A stretch of DNA of 64,000 nucleotides from Roseateles sp049532965 (lineage in GTDB: Bacteria; Pseudomonadota; Gammaproteobacteria; Burkholderiales; Burkholderiaceae_C): contig NZ_CP186694.1 of NCBI RefSeq assembly GCF_049532965.1, positions 248,001 to 312,000 on the forward strand, read 5' to 3'. A model generated the notes under the pieces. That model saw only the letters and a list, made by a program, of their open reading frames with translations, did not search any database and was not told the DNA's origin. Positions 42,451 to 51,332 of this stretch are shown one piece after another; the first letter of the stretch is position 1, and each line of letters starts with the position of its first letter. Position numbers and translations under genes: made by a program.

Positions 42451-43848
42451 ATGTCTTCCTTGCGCATCTACAACACGCTGACCCGTCAGCTGCAGCCCTT
42501 CCAACCGATCGAGCCGGGCAGAGTCCGCATGTACGTCTGCGGCATCACCGTCTACGACCTGTGCCACATGGGGCATGCGCGCATGAACATCGCGTTCGAC
42601 GTCGTCTACCGCTGGCTTGCCGCCAGCGGCTACGACGTCACCTTCGTGCGCAACATCACCGACATCGAAGACAAGATCATCCGCCGCGCGCTCGAGCGCG
42701 GCATCACCATCCGGCAACTGACCGACGAGATGATCGCGGCGATGCATCGCGACTTCGCGGCGCTGGGCATCTCGACGCCGACGCATGAGCCGCGCGCGAT
42801 GGACTACGTCCCCCAGATGCTGGACATCATCGGCACGCTCGAGGCCAAGGGCCTGGCCTACCAGGCCGAGGGCGGCGACGTGAACTACGCGGTGCGCAAG
42901 TTCGAGGGCTACGGCAAGCTCAGCGGCAAGTCGCCCGATCAGCTGCGCGCCGGCGAGCGCGTCGCGGTCGACGACGGCAAGCGCGATCCGCTGGACTTCG
43001 TGCTGTGGAAGTCCGCCAAGCCCGACGAGCCGGCCGAGGCCAAGTGGCCCAGCCCCTGGGGCGAGGGGCGTCCGGGCTGGCACATCGAGTGCTCGGCGAT
43101 GAGCTGCGCGCTGCTCGGCGAACGCTTCGACATCCACGGCGGCGGCATGGACCTGCAGTTCCCGCACCACGAGAACGAGATCGCCCAGAGCGAGGGCGCG
43201 CTGGGCCACCCGTTCGTCAACGTGTGGATGCACAACGGCTTCCTGAACATCGACGGCGAGAAGATGTCCAAGAGCCTGGGCAACTTCTTCACCATCCAGG
43301 AGGTGCTGGAGAAGTTCGACGGCGAGTCGATCCGCTTCTTCATGCTGCGCACGCAGTACCGCAGTCCGTTCAACTTCAGCGACGTCAGCCTGGACGATGC
43401 GCGCACCGCGCTGCGCCGGCTGTACACGGCGCTGGATGCCGTGGCACCGGCCGATGTGGCCATCGACTGGACCCAAGGGCCAGCCGCCGCGTTCAAGGCG
43501 GCCATGGACGACGACTTCAATACCCCCGGGGCGCTGGCGGTACTGTTCGATCTGGCGAACCAGGTCAACCGCGACCGGTCCGCGGCCGATGCCGGGCTAC
43601 TGAAGGCGCTGGGCGGCGTGCTGGGCGTGCTGCAGCAGGCACCCAAGGCCTTCCTGCAGGCTGGCGCGGGCCTGGACGAGGCGGCCATCGAATCGCAGAT
43701 CGCCGCGCGCGCCGCGGCGAAGGCTGCGCGCGACTTCGCCGAGGCGGACCGCATCCGCAAGGCATTGGCCGAGCAGGGCATCGAGCTGAAGGACTCCGCG
43801 GCCGGTACGACCTGGGTGCGCGCAGCGAAGGCGGGAGAGCCGGGCTGA
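42451..43848 (+). CDS. cysS: Cysteinyl-tRNA synthetase
   Basis: 465 residues from ATG at 42451 (MSSLRIYNTLTRQLQPF). Class I synthetase motifs are VCGITVYDLCHMGHARM (the HIGH-type box, with one zinc-ligand cysteine) and EKMSKSLGNFF (KMSKS). Zinc-site residues also lie in CSAMSCALLG and FPHHENEIAQSE. The C-terminal DALR-like region ends GTTWVRAAKAGEPG. It charges tRNA-Cys. The stop overlaps the next start by 1 bp, making a cysS-glycosylase-accA-tilS operon. Confidence 0.97.
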   Translation: MSSLRIYNTLTRQLQPFQPIEPGRVRMYVCGITVYDLCHMGHARMNIAFDVVYRWLAASGYDVTFVRNITDIEDKIIRRALERGITIRQLTDEMIAAMHRDFAALGISTPTHEPRAMDYVPQMLDIIGTLEAKGLAYQAEGGDVNYAVRKFEGYGKLSGKSPDQLRAGERVAVDDGKRDPLDFVLWKSAKPDEPAEAKWPSPWGEGRPGWHIECSAMSCALLGERFDIHGGGMDLQFPHHENEIAQSEGALGHPFVNVWMHNGFLNIDGEKMSKSLGNFFTIQEVLEKFDGESIRFFMLRTQYRSPFNFSDVSLDDARTALRRLYTALDAVAPADVAIDWTQGPAAAFKAAMDDDFNTPGALAVLFDLANQVNRDRSAADAGLLKALGGVLGVLQQAPKAFLQAGAGLDEAAIESQIAARAAAKAARDFAEADRIRKALAEQGIELKDSAAGTTWVRAAKAGEPG

Positions 43849-44501
43849 TGGCGCGTGTGGCGACCGCCGGGGTGACCCCGGACTATTGGGACGAGGCCTG
43901 CCGTCACCTGGTCAAGCGCGACCGGGTGATGAAGAAGCTGATCCCGCAATTCGGCGAGGCCCGCCTGCAAAGCCGCGGCGATGCGTTCACCACGCTGGCG
44001 CGCTCGATCGTCGGGCAGCAGATTTCGGTGAAGGCCGCGCAAAGCGTGTGGGACAGATTCGCCGAACTGACGTCGGGACCTTCCAACCGCATCAAGCCGG
44101 CGGAAGTGCTCGGCCTGGAGAAGGACGCGCTGCGCGGCGCTGGCCTGTCGGCGCGCAAGGTCGAGTACCTCAGCGACCTCGCGCAGCATTTCGAATCGGG
44201 CCAGGTCCATGTGCGCCAATGGGCGCAGATGGAGGACGAAGCCATCATCGAGGAACTGGTCGCTATCCGCGGCATCGGCCGCTGGACGGCCGAGATGTTC
44301 CTCATCTTCCACCTGATGCGGCCCAACGTGCTGCCGCTGGATGACCTCGGATTGCTGAAGGGCATCAGCCAGCACTACTTCAGCGACGAGCCGGTCTCGC
44401 GCGCGGAAGCCCGCGAACTGGGCGAGGGCTGGGCCCCGTATCGCTCGGTGGCCACATGGTACATTTGGCGCAGCCTCGATCCGCTACCCGTGGATTACTA
44501 A
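43848..44501 (+). CDS. DNA-3-methyladenine glycosylase (HhH-GPD, AlkA-like)
   Basis: 217 residues from ATG at 43848. The helix-hairpin-helix is LVAIRGIGRWTAEMFLIFHL, followed by the conserved proline and catalytic aspartate, Asp166 in VLPLDDLGL. The N-terminal block LARSIVGQQISVKAA is typical of the AlkA family. It removes alkylated bases such as 3-methyladenine from DNA. It is translationally coupled on both sides (stop-start overlaps with cysS and accA), an order common in Burkholderiales. Confidence 0.93.
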   Translation: MARVATAGVTPDYWDEACRHLVKRDRVMKKLIPQFGEARLQSRGDAFTTLARSIVGQQISVKAAQSVWDRFAELTSGPSNRIKPAEVLGLEKDALRGAGLSARKVEYLSDLAQHFESGQVHVRQWAQMEDEAIIEELVAIRGIGRWTAEMFLIFHLMRPNVLPLDDLGLLKGISQHYFSDEPVSRAEARELGEGWAPYRSVATWYIWRSLDPLPVDY

Positions 44502-45472
44502 TGAGCAAGAAACATTTCCTCGAATTCGAGCAGCCGATCGCCGAGCTCGAAACCAAGATCGATGAGCTCCGCTACGTGCAGAGCGAGTCCGCGGTCGACA
44601 TCTCCGAAGAGATCGACCGCCTCGGCAAGAAGAGCCACCAGCTGACCAAGGACATCTACGCGAACGTCCAGCCTTGGCAGGTCTATCAGGTGGCGCGCCA
44701 TCCGCAGCGTCCGCAGACGCTGGACTACTGCGCCGAAGTCTTCACCGAGTTCCAGGAGTTGCATGGCGACCGGCATTTCGCGGACGACGCCGCGATCGTC
44801 GGCGGTCTTGCGCGCTTCAATGGCCAGGCCTGCATGGTGATCGGCCATCAGCGCGGCGCCGATGCGAAGGAGCGCACGCTGCGCAACTTCGGCATGCCGC
44901 GGCCCGAGGGCTATCGCAAGGCGCTGCGCCTGATGAAGCTGGCCGAGAAGTTCGGACTGCCGGTGTTCACATTCATCGACACGATGGGCGCCTATCCCGG
45001 CATCGGCGCCGAGGAGCGCGGCCAGTCGGAAGCGATCGGCCGCAACATCTTCGAGATGGCGCAGCTGGAAGTGCCCATCGTCGCGACGGTGATCGGCGAA
45101 GGCGGCTCCGGCGGCGCGCTGGCGATCGGCGTGGCCGACCAGGTGCTGATGCTGCAGTTCTCCGCGTACTCGGTGATCTCGCCCGAGGGTTGCGCCTCCA
45201 TCCTGTGGAAGACCGCGGCTCGGGCCTCCGAGGCGGCCGAGGCGCTGGGCATCACCGCGCATCGCCTGAAGGCGCTGGGCCTGATCGACAAGATCGTCAA
45301 CGAGCCCGTGGGTGGCGCGCACCGCGATCCGAAGCAGATGGCCTCCAACCTGAAGCGCGCGCTGGGCGATGCGCTGCGCCAGGTTTCCGACCTGAAGACC
45401 AAGGATCTGCTGGAGCGTCGCTACGAGCGCCTGCAGGCCTATGGCCGCTTCGGCGACACCAAGAGCCGCTGA
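44501..45472 (+). CDS. accA: Acetyl-CoA carboxylase carboxyltransferase subunit alpha
   Basis: 323 residues from ATG at 44501, one base of which is shared with the stop of the glycosylase gene. Motifs: FLEFEQPIAELETKI at the N-terminus, ELHGDRHFADD, FIDTMGAYPGIGAEERGQ, and VIGEGGSGGALAIGVAD with the oxyanion glycines. With AccD it transfers the carboxyl group from carboxybiotin to acetyl-CoA to make malonyl-CoA, the first committed step of fatty acid synthesis. Confidence 0.97.
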   Translation: MSKKHFLEFEQPIAELETKIDELRYVQSESAVDISEEIDRLGKKSHQLTKDIYANVQPWQVYQVARHPQRPQTLDYCAEVFTEFQELHGDRHFADDAAIVGGLARFNGQACMVIGHQRGADAKERTLRNFGMPRPEGYRKALRLMKLAEKFGLPVFTFIDTMGAYPGIGAEERGQSEAIGRNIFEMAQLEVPIVATVIGEGGSGGALAIGVADQVLMLQFSAYSVISPEGCASILWKTAARASEAAEALGITAHRLKALGLIDKIVNEPVGGAHRDPKQMASNLKRALGDALRQVSDLKTKDLLERRYERLQAYGRFGDTKSR

Positions 45473-45494
45473 GTCCGCCGGCCAGGGCGACGCC

Positions 45495-46910
45495 ATGTCG
45501 CCCGTCACAACGCCGCACGTTTCGACGCCGCACGATTCGACGCCGACCTCCTGCCGCGTGATCGCGGTCGCCGCGAGCGGCGGTCGTGATTCGACGGCGC
45601 TTCTTCACGCCACCGCGACCGCCGCCCATTCCCTGGGGCTGCGCGTGGTGGCGTTGCACATTCATCACGGCCTCAGCGCTCAGGCGGACGCCTGGTTGGC
45701 GCATGTGCGCCGCCAGGTCGACGAGTGGGCGGCGCAAGGGCTGCCCGTGAGCCTGGCGCATGAGCGCCTGACCGGCACGCCGCGCGCCGGCGAAAGCGTG
45801 GAGGCCTGGGCCCGGGCTGGCCGTCATGAGGCCTTGCAACGCCTGACCCTGGCAGCCGGGGCCGATCTGCTGCTGTTGGCGCATCACCGCCGGGACCAGG
45901 CCGAGACCTTCCTGCTTCAGGCCCTGCGCGGAGCGGGCGCTGCCGGCCTGGCCGCGATGCCGCGCGTCCAGTGGCGTGACGGCGTGTGCTGGGCGCGGCC
46001 GTGGCTGGATCATCCGCGCGACGCCATCGAGGCCTACGTGACCCTGCACGGCCTGCGCTACGTCGATGACGACAGCAATGCCGACCCCCGCTACGCGCGC
46101 AACCGCCTGCGCGTCCAGTTGTGGCCAGGCTTGCTGGCGCAATCGGCGGGGGCCGAAGGCGCGCTGGCGCAAGCGGCCGAATGGGCGCAGCAGGCCGCCG
46201 ACTTGCAGCGCGAGGTGGCGGAGGAGGACCTTGCGCAGTGGTCCGACGCTGCTGGTCTTTCGCAGGCGATGCTGAGCGCGCTGAGTCCCGCTCGCGCCAC
46301 CAACGCGCTGCGGGCCTGGCTGCATCGCGAGACGGGCCGTGTGGCGCCCGCGACGCTGATCCGGCGCCTGCTGGACGAATCGCCCGCGGCGCTTGCGGCG
46401 CGCTGGCCGCTGGGCCGCGATGAATTGCATCTCTATCGCGGACGCTTCTTCGTCCATCGCGGCGCAGCCTCAGCGACGCGCGGCGGGAAGGCCGGGGCCG
46501 TCATGAGCCCGCCGCCCGTGGTTCGTGTCGACCTCACCCGGCCCGGCCGTCACGCGTTGCCCGAGTGGGGAGGGGCTTTCGATGTCGAACCCGTGACCAC
46601 GGGGGGCATCGCGCTTTCTGCGCTCAGCAATGTCGAGTTGCGCCCGCGCGAAGGCGGCGAGCAGTTCCAGGCGCATGCGAAGGGTCTGCCCCGCGCGCTG
46701 AAGAAGTGCTGGCAGACGGCGGGAATCCCCGCTGTTCAGAGGGAAGGCCCGTTGCTCTACGGGGCAGGCCGGCTGCTGTTCGTGCCCGGCCTGGGCGTCG
46801 ATGTGCGTGCGTGCGCCCAGGCCGGTGAAGCACAGATGGGCCTGCGTTGGGCGCCGGCGGCATGCGGATCGCGCATGGAGAGCGACGTTGCGGGCAAGGG
46901 GCCGTCTTAG
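45495..46910 (+). CDS. tilS: tRNA(Ile)-lysidine synthase
   Basis: 471 residues from ATG at 45495. The ATP-binding P-loop is SGGRDS at 28-33, followed by HIHHGLSAQADAW and DLLLLAHHRRDQAETFLLQALRGAG. The C-terminal TilS_C domain carries ELRPREGGEQFQAHAKG, and HALKKCWQ-like LPRALKKCWQTAGIP. It modifies C34 of tRNA-Ile(CAU) to lysidine so that it reads AUA. It is 22 bp after accA in the same operon. The N-terminal 20 residues are Thr/Pro-rich and may be over-extended. Confidence 0.95.
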   Translation: MSPVTTPHVSTPHDSTPTSCRVIAVAASGGRDSTALLHATATAAHSLGLRVVALHIHHGLSAQADAWLAHVRRQVDEWAAQGLPVSLAHERLTGTPRAGESVEAWARAGRHEALQRLTLAAGADLLLLAHHRRDQAETFLLQALRGAGAAGLAAMPRVQWRDGVCWARPWLDHPRDAIEAYVTLHGLRYVDDDSNADPRYARNRLRVQLWPGLLAQSAGAEGALAQAAEWAQQAADLQREVAEEDLAQWSDAAGLSQAMLSALSPARATNALRAWLHRETGRVAPATLIRRLLDESPAALAARWPLGRDELHLYRGRFFVHRGAASATRGGKAGAVMSPPPVVRVDLTRPGRHALPEWGGAFDVEPVTTGGIALSALSNVELRPREGGEQFQAHAKGLPRALKKCWQTAGIPAVQREGPLLYGAGRLLFVPGLGVDVRACAQAGEAQMGLRWAPAACGSRMESDVAGKGPS

Positions 46911-46945
46911 AATCGCCCGTCCCCCAGCAGTCACCTGACACTCCC

Positions 46946-48217
46946 ATGGCATTGATCGTTCACAAGTACGGCGGCACCTCGATGGGGTCCACCGACCGGA
47001 TCCGCAATGTGGCCAAGCGCGTCGCCAAGTGGGCGCGCGCCGGGCACCAGATGGTGGTGGTCCCGTCGGCGATGAGCGGCGAGACGAACCGCCTGCTCGG
47101 CCTGGCCAAGGAGCTGTCGCCCACGAGTTCGTCGCCGTCGCTGATGCGCGAGCTCGACATGATCGCCTCCACCGGCGAGCAGGTCTCGGTCGGGCTGCTG
47201 GCCATCGCGCTGCAGGCCGAGGGCCTGGACGCCGTCAGCTACACCGGCTGGCAGGTCGGCGTGTCGACGGACAGCTCCTACACGAAGGCGCGCATCGAGA
47301 GCATCGACGACGCCAAGGTCCGCGCCGACCTGGATGCGGGCAAGGTCGTTGTCATCACCGGCTTCCAGGGCGTGGACGAGGACCGCAACATCACGACGCT
47401 GGGGCGGGGTGGTTCGGACACCTCCGCGGTGGCGATCGCCGCCGCGATCAAGGCGGACGAATGCCTGATCTACACCGACGTCGACGGGGTGTACACCACC
47501 GATCCGCGCGTCGTGCCCGAGGCGCGCCGGCTCAAGACCATCAGCTTCGAGGAGATGCTGGAGATGGCGTCGCTGGGCTCGAAGGTGCTGCAGATCCGCT
47601 CGGTGGAGTTCGCGGGCAAGTACCGCGTGCCGCTGCGCGTGTTGAGCAGCTTCACGCCCTGGGACATCGACATCAACGAGGAAGCCAAGTCCGGCACCCT
47701 GATCACTTTTGAAGAGGACGAACAAATGGAACAAGCCGTCGTCTCCGGCATTGCATTCAACCGCGACGAGGCCAAGGTGACGCTGCTGGGCGTGCCCGAC
47801 AAGCCGGGCATCGCGTTCCAGATCCTGGGCCCGGTGGCCGACGCCAACATCGACGTCGACGTGATCATCCAGAACGTGTCGCAGGACGGCCGGACCGACT
47901 TCTCGTTCACCGTGCACCGCAACGACTACCAGCGCGCGATGGAGCTGCTGGAGAAGACCGTCGGACCGGCGGTGCAGGCGGCGAAGGTGCTCGGCGACCA
48001 GCGCATCTGCAAGGTGTCGATCGTCGGCATCGGCATGCGCTCGCACGTGGGCGTGGCATCGAAGATGTTCCGCTCGCTGTCGGAAGAGGGCATCAACATC
48101 CAGATGATCACGACCAGCGAGATCAAGACCTCGGTGGTGATCGACGAGAAGTACATGGAACTGGCCGTGCGCGCGCTGCACCGCGCGTTCGATCTCGACC
48201 AGGAAATCGAGGCTTGA
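46946..48217 (+). CDS. lysC: Aspartate kinase
   Basis: 423 residues from ATG at 46946 (MALIVHKYGGTSMGSTDRI). Kinase motifs: KYGGTSMG, SAMSGETNRLLG, TGFQGVDEDRNITTLGRGGSDTSAVAIAA. Two ACT domains follow (about 263-335 and 340-415), the site of lysine and threonine feedback. An in-frame ATG at 47725 (MEQAVVSGIAFNRDEAK) fits the internal start that produces the separate beta subunit in alpha2beta2 aspartate kinases. It makes aspartyl phosphate for lysine, threonine, methionine and diaminopimelate. Confidence 0.97.
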   Translation: MALIVHKYGGTSMGSTDRIRNVAKRVAKWARAGHQMVVVPSAMSGETNRLLGLAKELSPTSSSPSLMRELDMIASTGEQVSVGLLAIALQAEGLDAVSYTGWQVGVSTDSSYTKARIESIDDAKVRADLDAGKVVVITGFQGVDEDRNITTLGRGGSDTSAVAIAAAIKADECLIYTDVDGVYTTDPRVVPEARRLKTISFEEMLEMASLGSKVLQIRSVEFAGKYRVPLRVLSSFTPWDIDINEEAKSGTLITFEEDEQMEQAVVSGIAFNRDEAKVTLLGVPDKPGIAFQILGPVADANIDVDVIIQNVSQDGRTDFSFTVHRNDYQRAMELLEKTVGPAVQAAKVLGDQRICKVSIVGIGMRSHVGVASKMFRSLSEEGINIQMITTSEIKTSVVIDEKYMELAVRALHRAFDLDQEIEA

Positions 48218-48231
48218 GGCCAGCGATTCAG

Positions 48232-48259
48232 TTGGAGGGCCAGGAAGCCGTGCTATAGT
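48232..48259 (+). promoter_or_regulatory. Predicted promoter of tRNA-Ser
   Basis: TTGGAG (48232-48237) and TATAGT (48254-48259) are 16 bp apart, ending 16 bp upstream of the tRNA. Confidence 0.6.
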
Positions 48260-48275
48260 CTCGGCTTCTCCGGTT

Positions 48276-48368
48276 GGAGACGTGACCGAGTGGCCGAAGG
48301 TGCTCCCCTGCTAAGGGAGTATGTGGGCAAAACCTGCATCGAGGGTTCGAATCCCTCCGTCTCCGCCA
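48276..48368 (+). tRNA. tRNA-Ser (anticodon GCT)
   Basis: 93 nt with a long variable arm and encoded CCA, as expected for serine. Acceptor GGAGACG pairs with CGTCTCC; the anticodon stem is CTCCC/GGGAG with loop CTGCTAA, giving anticodon GCT (codons AGC/AGU). T arm: GGGTTCGAATCCC. Confidence 0.97.
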
Positions 48369-48379
48369 ACCAGATGTGA

Positions 48380-48410
48380 AACCCCCGTAGCGCAAGCTGC
48401 GGGGGTTTTT
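48380..48410 (+). terminator. Terminator of tRNA-Ser
   Basis: 12-bp stem AACCCCCGTAGC/GCTGCGGGGGTT (one wobble pair) with a GCAA tetraloop, then a run of five Ts. Confidence 0.92.
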
Positions 48411-48481
48411 GCATTGATGCCACTGCAAAAGGTCAGGGCGACTTTCGTTGGATGGGGCCGAGCTGACCTACATTCGACGGC

Positions 48482-49120
48482 ATGTACACGCCCAAGCATT
48501 TCGATCTGCCGGATCTCTCGCATGCGCGCTTGATGATCCAGGAACATCCGCTCGCCACGTTGATGCTGCTCGACCCGACGCACGGGTTGTCCGCGACGCC
48601 GGTGCCGATGATCTGGGGCGCGCCTTCGGACGCCGGCAGCGACGGCGCCTGGTGGCTGGAGGGACACGTGGCGCGCGCGAATCCGCATGTGGCGGCGCTC
48701 GGCGCCGCGGAGCTCGGAGAGGTGCTGGTGCAGTTCAACGGGCCCGGCGCCTACGTGTCGCCGAGCCACTACGACTCGCCGCTGTCGGTGCCGACGTGGA
48801 ACTACCTGACCTTGCAGGTGCATGGACGAGTGCAACTGATCGACGACGAGGCCGGCAAGGACGCGTTGCTCAAGCGCCTGATCGCGACGCAGGAGCCCGA
48901 CTACGCTGCGCAGTGGCGCGGGTTGCCCGAGGATTTCCAGCGCAAGCTGCTGGGTGCGATCGTCGGCTTCCGCATCCCGGTGGCCCGATGGACGATGAAG
49001 GCCAAGATCAGCCAGAACCGCAGCGCCGCCGAACGCGCCCGCATCCTCGCGCACCAGGAGCACGGCAGCCTCGAGGAACAACTGCTGGCGCGCTGGGTGC
49101 GCGAACTCGAGCCGCGTTGA
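48482..49120 (+). CDS. PaiB-family FMN-binding protein
   Basis: 212 residues, starting MYTPKHFDLPDLSHARLMI, the standard PaiB N-terminus. Family blocks: HPLATLM, LSATPVPMIW, GHVARANPHV, VQFNGPGAYVSPSHY, VPTWNYLTLQVHG, and KAKISQNRSAAER at the C-terminus. PaiB proteins have a split-barrel flavin-binding fold and were named for an effect on sporulation and protease genes in Bacillus; the role in proteobacteria is unclear. Single gene, with no partner PaiA visible. Confidence 0.9.
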   Translation: MYTPKHFDLPDLSHARLMIQEHPLATLMLLDPTHGLSATPVPMIWGAPSDAGSDGAWWLEGHVARANPHVAALGAAELGEVLVQFNGPGAYVSPSHYDSPLSVPTWNYLTLQVHGRVQLIDDEAGKDALLKRLIATQEPDYAAQWRGLPEDFQRKLLGAIVGFRIPVARWTMKAKISQNRSAAERARILAHQEHGSLEEQLLARWVRELEPR

Positions 49121-49144
49121 GCCGCGCAATCCGGGACGCAGTTC

Positions 49145-49987
49145 TCAGCGCTCGGCGGTAGGCACGGCCCGCTGGCTCGGACCGTCGTAGGCCCACACGT
49201 ACTCCCGCGGGATGGGTCCCTTGTTCCGGCCACCCTGGCCCGTCTGCTCCCAGGCATGCGCAAGGATGCCGACAGAACGCGACAGGCAGAACAGACCACG
49301 GGCGAGTGGGGCGGGGAAGCCCAGTTCGGCGTAGATGACCGCGGTGGCGCCATCGATGTTCATCGGGATGCGCCTGCCGTCCTTGCGGGAAGCGAGCTCG
49401 TCCTCGACGCCCCGTGCGATGGCCGCATAGTGCCCACCCACGTGGCCCTCTTTCGCCGCTGCGTCCACCAGTTCGAGCAAGCGCGGCGCGCGTGGATCGA
49501 TGAGGTGGAAGCGGTGCCCGAAGCCCGAGACGAACTTGCCGTACTTGGCGATCGCCTCATCCAGGCCCGCGCAGATGGCATCTGCCGGAAGCGCTCCGGC
49601 GTCGATATGCGCTGCGATCGCCTGGTACATCTCGACCGCCTGCTCGCCGGCGCCCCCGTGCACGTCGCCGAGCACGTTGACCGCCGACGCCATCGCGTTG
49701 TTCAGACCGACGCCACAGGTCGCCGCCATTCGTGCGATGGCGATGCTGGGGGCCTGTGGGCCATGGTCGACCGCCGACATCAACGCTGCATCGAGCAGAC
49801 GGCCCTGTGCATCGCTGGGGAGTTCGCCCCGCGTCATCAGCCAGATCATCTGGGCAAAGCTCACGTTGCCGATCAACTCCTGGATCGGGTAGCCGCGGTA
49901 GCGAAGTTCGCCCGGCTTCATGTCGATGATCGACGTGCGCCACCACTCGCTGACGCGCGGATCCTTCGTCGAATCGCTGCTGCTCAT
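49145..49987 (-). CDS. Short citrate-synthase-like protein, citryl-CoA lyase type
   Basis: 280 residues from ATG at 49987, against about 380-430 for citrate synthase. The catalytic residues are retained: His110 in LGDVHGGAGEQ, His158 in GFGHRFHLIDP and Asp212 in PMNIDGATAVIY. The N-terminal half of citrate synthase is shortened (LRYRGYPIQELIG remains). Such short members are annotated as citryl-CoA lyases, which split acyl-CoA into acetyl-CoA and a keto acid. It overlaps a CaiB/BaiF CoA-transferase gene by 4 bp, so the pair probably activates a carboxylic acid and then cleaves it. The substrate is unknown. The C-terminus EYVWAYDGPSQRAVPTAER is complete. Confidence 0.82.
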   Translation of the reverse strand: MSSSDSTKDPRVSEWWRTSIIDMKPGELRYRGYPIQELIGNVSFAQMIWLMTRGELPSDAQGRLLDAALMSAVDHGPQAPSIAIARMAATCGVGLNNAMASAVNVLGDVHGGAGEQAVEMYQAIAAHIDAGALPADAICAGLDEAIAKYGKFVSGFGHRFHLIDPRAPRLLELVDAAAKEGHVGGHYAAIARGVEDELASRKDGRRIPMNIDGATAVIYAELGFPAPLARGLFCLSRSVGILAHAWEQTGQGGRNKGPIPREYVWAYDGPSQRAVPTAER

Positions 49988-51186
49988 ATCGCCTTTTCCT
50001 CGGCCAGGGTGTCGATCTCGCGGTCGCTGTAGCCAAGTTCCGCCAGGATCGTTCGTGTGTGCTCGCCCAGCTGCGGTGGCCGCGTGGCGACCGACGGTGC
50101 TTCGCCGTTCAGTTTGTAGCCGGTGCGCACGACGCGAATGTCCCGGCCAACGCCCGGGGCGTTCTCGAAGGTCGCGAGCATCCCCCGCCCCTCGATCTGC
50201 GGATGCGACAACGCCTGGGGGACCGTGTAGACCGGCCCCGCAGGCACGCCGGCCTCGTTGAACGAGCTCCACCAGTGGTCGGCCGATGCGCCGGCCATCG
50301 CGCCTTCGATCAGCGCGCGCAGTGCCTCGCGGTTCTGCAGCCGCGCCTGTCGATCGGCGAAGCGCACGTCCTGCACCCACTCGGGATGGCCGAGCACCTT
50401 GCAGACGGCCTCGAACTGTTCCTGCTTGTTGGCCGCGATGTTCAGCAGCCCCTTGCCGGTGCGGAATGTGCCCGACGGGCTGGCCGTGATGTTGTCGTTG
50501 CCCATCGGCTGCGGTTCGCGGCCGGCAATCAAGTGGTTCGAGACCGCCCAGCCCATCGTCGCCATCGCGGCTTCGAGCATCGAGACATCGATGAAGACGC
50601 CGTCGACGCGTCGATGGTCGGCCAGCGCCGCGGCGACGGCGAAGGCGGCGGTGAGGCCGCCGATGGAGTCGGCCACCGGATAGCCCACGCGGTATGGCGC
50701 GTTCTCCGGTGCGCCGGTGATGCTCATGATGCCGGACATGCCCTGGATGATCTGGTCATAGGCCGGCAGGTCGCGCAGCGGTCCGTCCTGGCCGAAGCCA
50801 GAGATCGCGCAGTAGACGAGCTTGGGGTTCTCCTTCATCAGCTCCGCGTGGCCGACACCGAGGCGGTCCATCACGCCGGGGCGGAAGTTTTCCATCACGA
50901 CGTCGGCCGTGCGGACAAGGCGGCGGAACACCTCCTTGCCCTTCGCGCTTTTGAGGTCGAGCGTGATCGAGCGCTTGCCCGGGTTCTGCGCGAGGAACGA
51001 GACGCCCATGTTGGCCTTGTTCAGCTCATGGTCGGCGCCCAGCTGGCGCGCCAGGTCGCCGGTTCCGCGGGCCTCGACCTTGATGACATCAGCCCCCATG
51101 TGGGCCAGCTGGTGGCAGGCGAACGGTCCGGCCAACACATTGGTGAGATCGAGCACTCGAATGCCGCGAAGTGGTTGGATCGCCAT
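49984..51186 (-). CDS. CaiB/BaiF-family (class III) CoA-transferase
   Basis: 400 residues. Class III motifs: LRGIRVLDLTNVLAGPFACHQLAHMGADVIKVE, the catalytic-aspartate block GLTAAFAVAAALADHRR-preceding VADSIGG, and LPAYDQIIQGMSGIMSITG. It transfers CoA between carboxylic acids, cytoplasmic. The start is ATG at 51186 with an AGGAGC-like AGCTTGTC region. It is first in a two-gene operon with the citryl-CoA-lyase-like gene and faces a LysR regulator across a 146-bp gap with a palindrome. Confidence 0.92.
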   Translation of the reverse strand: MAIQPLRGIRVLDLTNVLAGPFACHQLAHMGADVIKVEARGTGDLARQLGADHELNKANMGVSFLAQNPGKRSITLDLKSAKGKEVFRRLVRTADVVMENFRPGVMDRLGVGHAELMKENPKLVYCAISGFGQDGPLRDLPAYDQIIQGMSGIMSITGAPENAPYRVGYPVADSIGGLTAAFAVAAALADHRRVDGVFIDVSMLEAAMATMGWAVSNHLIAGREPQPMGNDNITASPSGTFRTGKGLLNIAANKQEQFEAVCKVLGHPEWVQDVRFADRQARLQNREALRALIEGAMAGASADHWWSSFNEAGVPAGPVYTVPQALSHPQIEGRGMLATFENAPGVGRDIRVVRTGYKLNGEAPSVATRPPQLGEHTRTILAELGYSDREIDTLAEEKAI

Positions 51187-51297
51187 GACAAGCTCCTGGT
51201 CGCACGACCGTCAGTCGGTCTTGATGCCTTGGGCGACGACGTGCACCCAGTATGGGCAGGTGGAGACCGCGAGAATAGCGATGTAGTCTTCGATCAC

Positions 51298-51316
51298 TTG
51301 ATAGCACGGCTATCAA
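51298..51316. promoter_or_regulatory. LysR-type palindromic site
   Basis: TTGATAGC and GCTATCAA form perfect 8-bp arms around ACG. The site lies 16 bp upstream of the LysR ATG and 111 bp from the CoA-transferase start, and fits the ATAG-N-CTAT dyads bound by LysR proteins. A half-site-like GAATAGCGATG is seen at about 51272-51282. Confidence 0.7.
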
Positions 51317-51332
51317 TCGGGAGGTCTTTGCG

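Noticed and set aside
48276..48410. tRNA-Ser as an integration site
   Set aside because: No integrase and no repeated tRNA 3' end were seen nearby; downstream sequence is an ordinary terminator.
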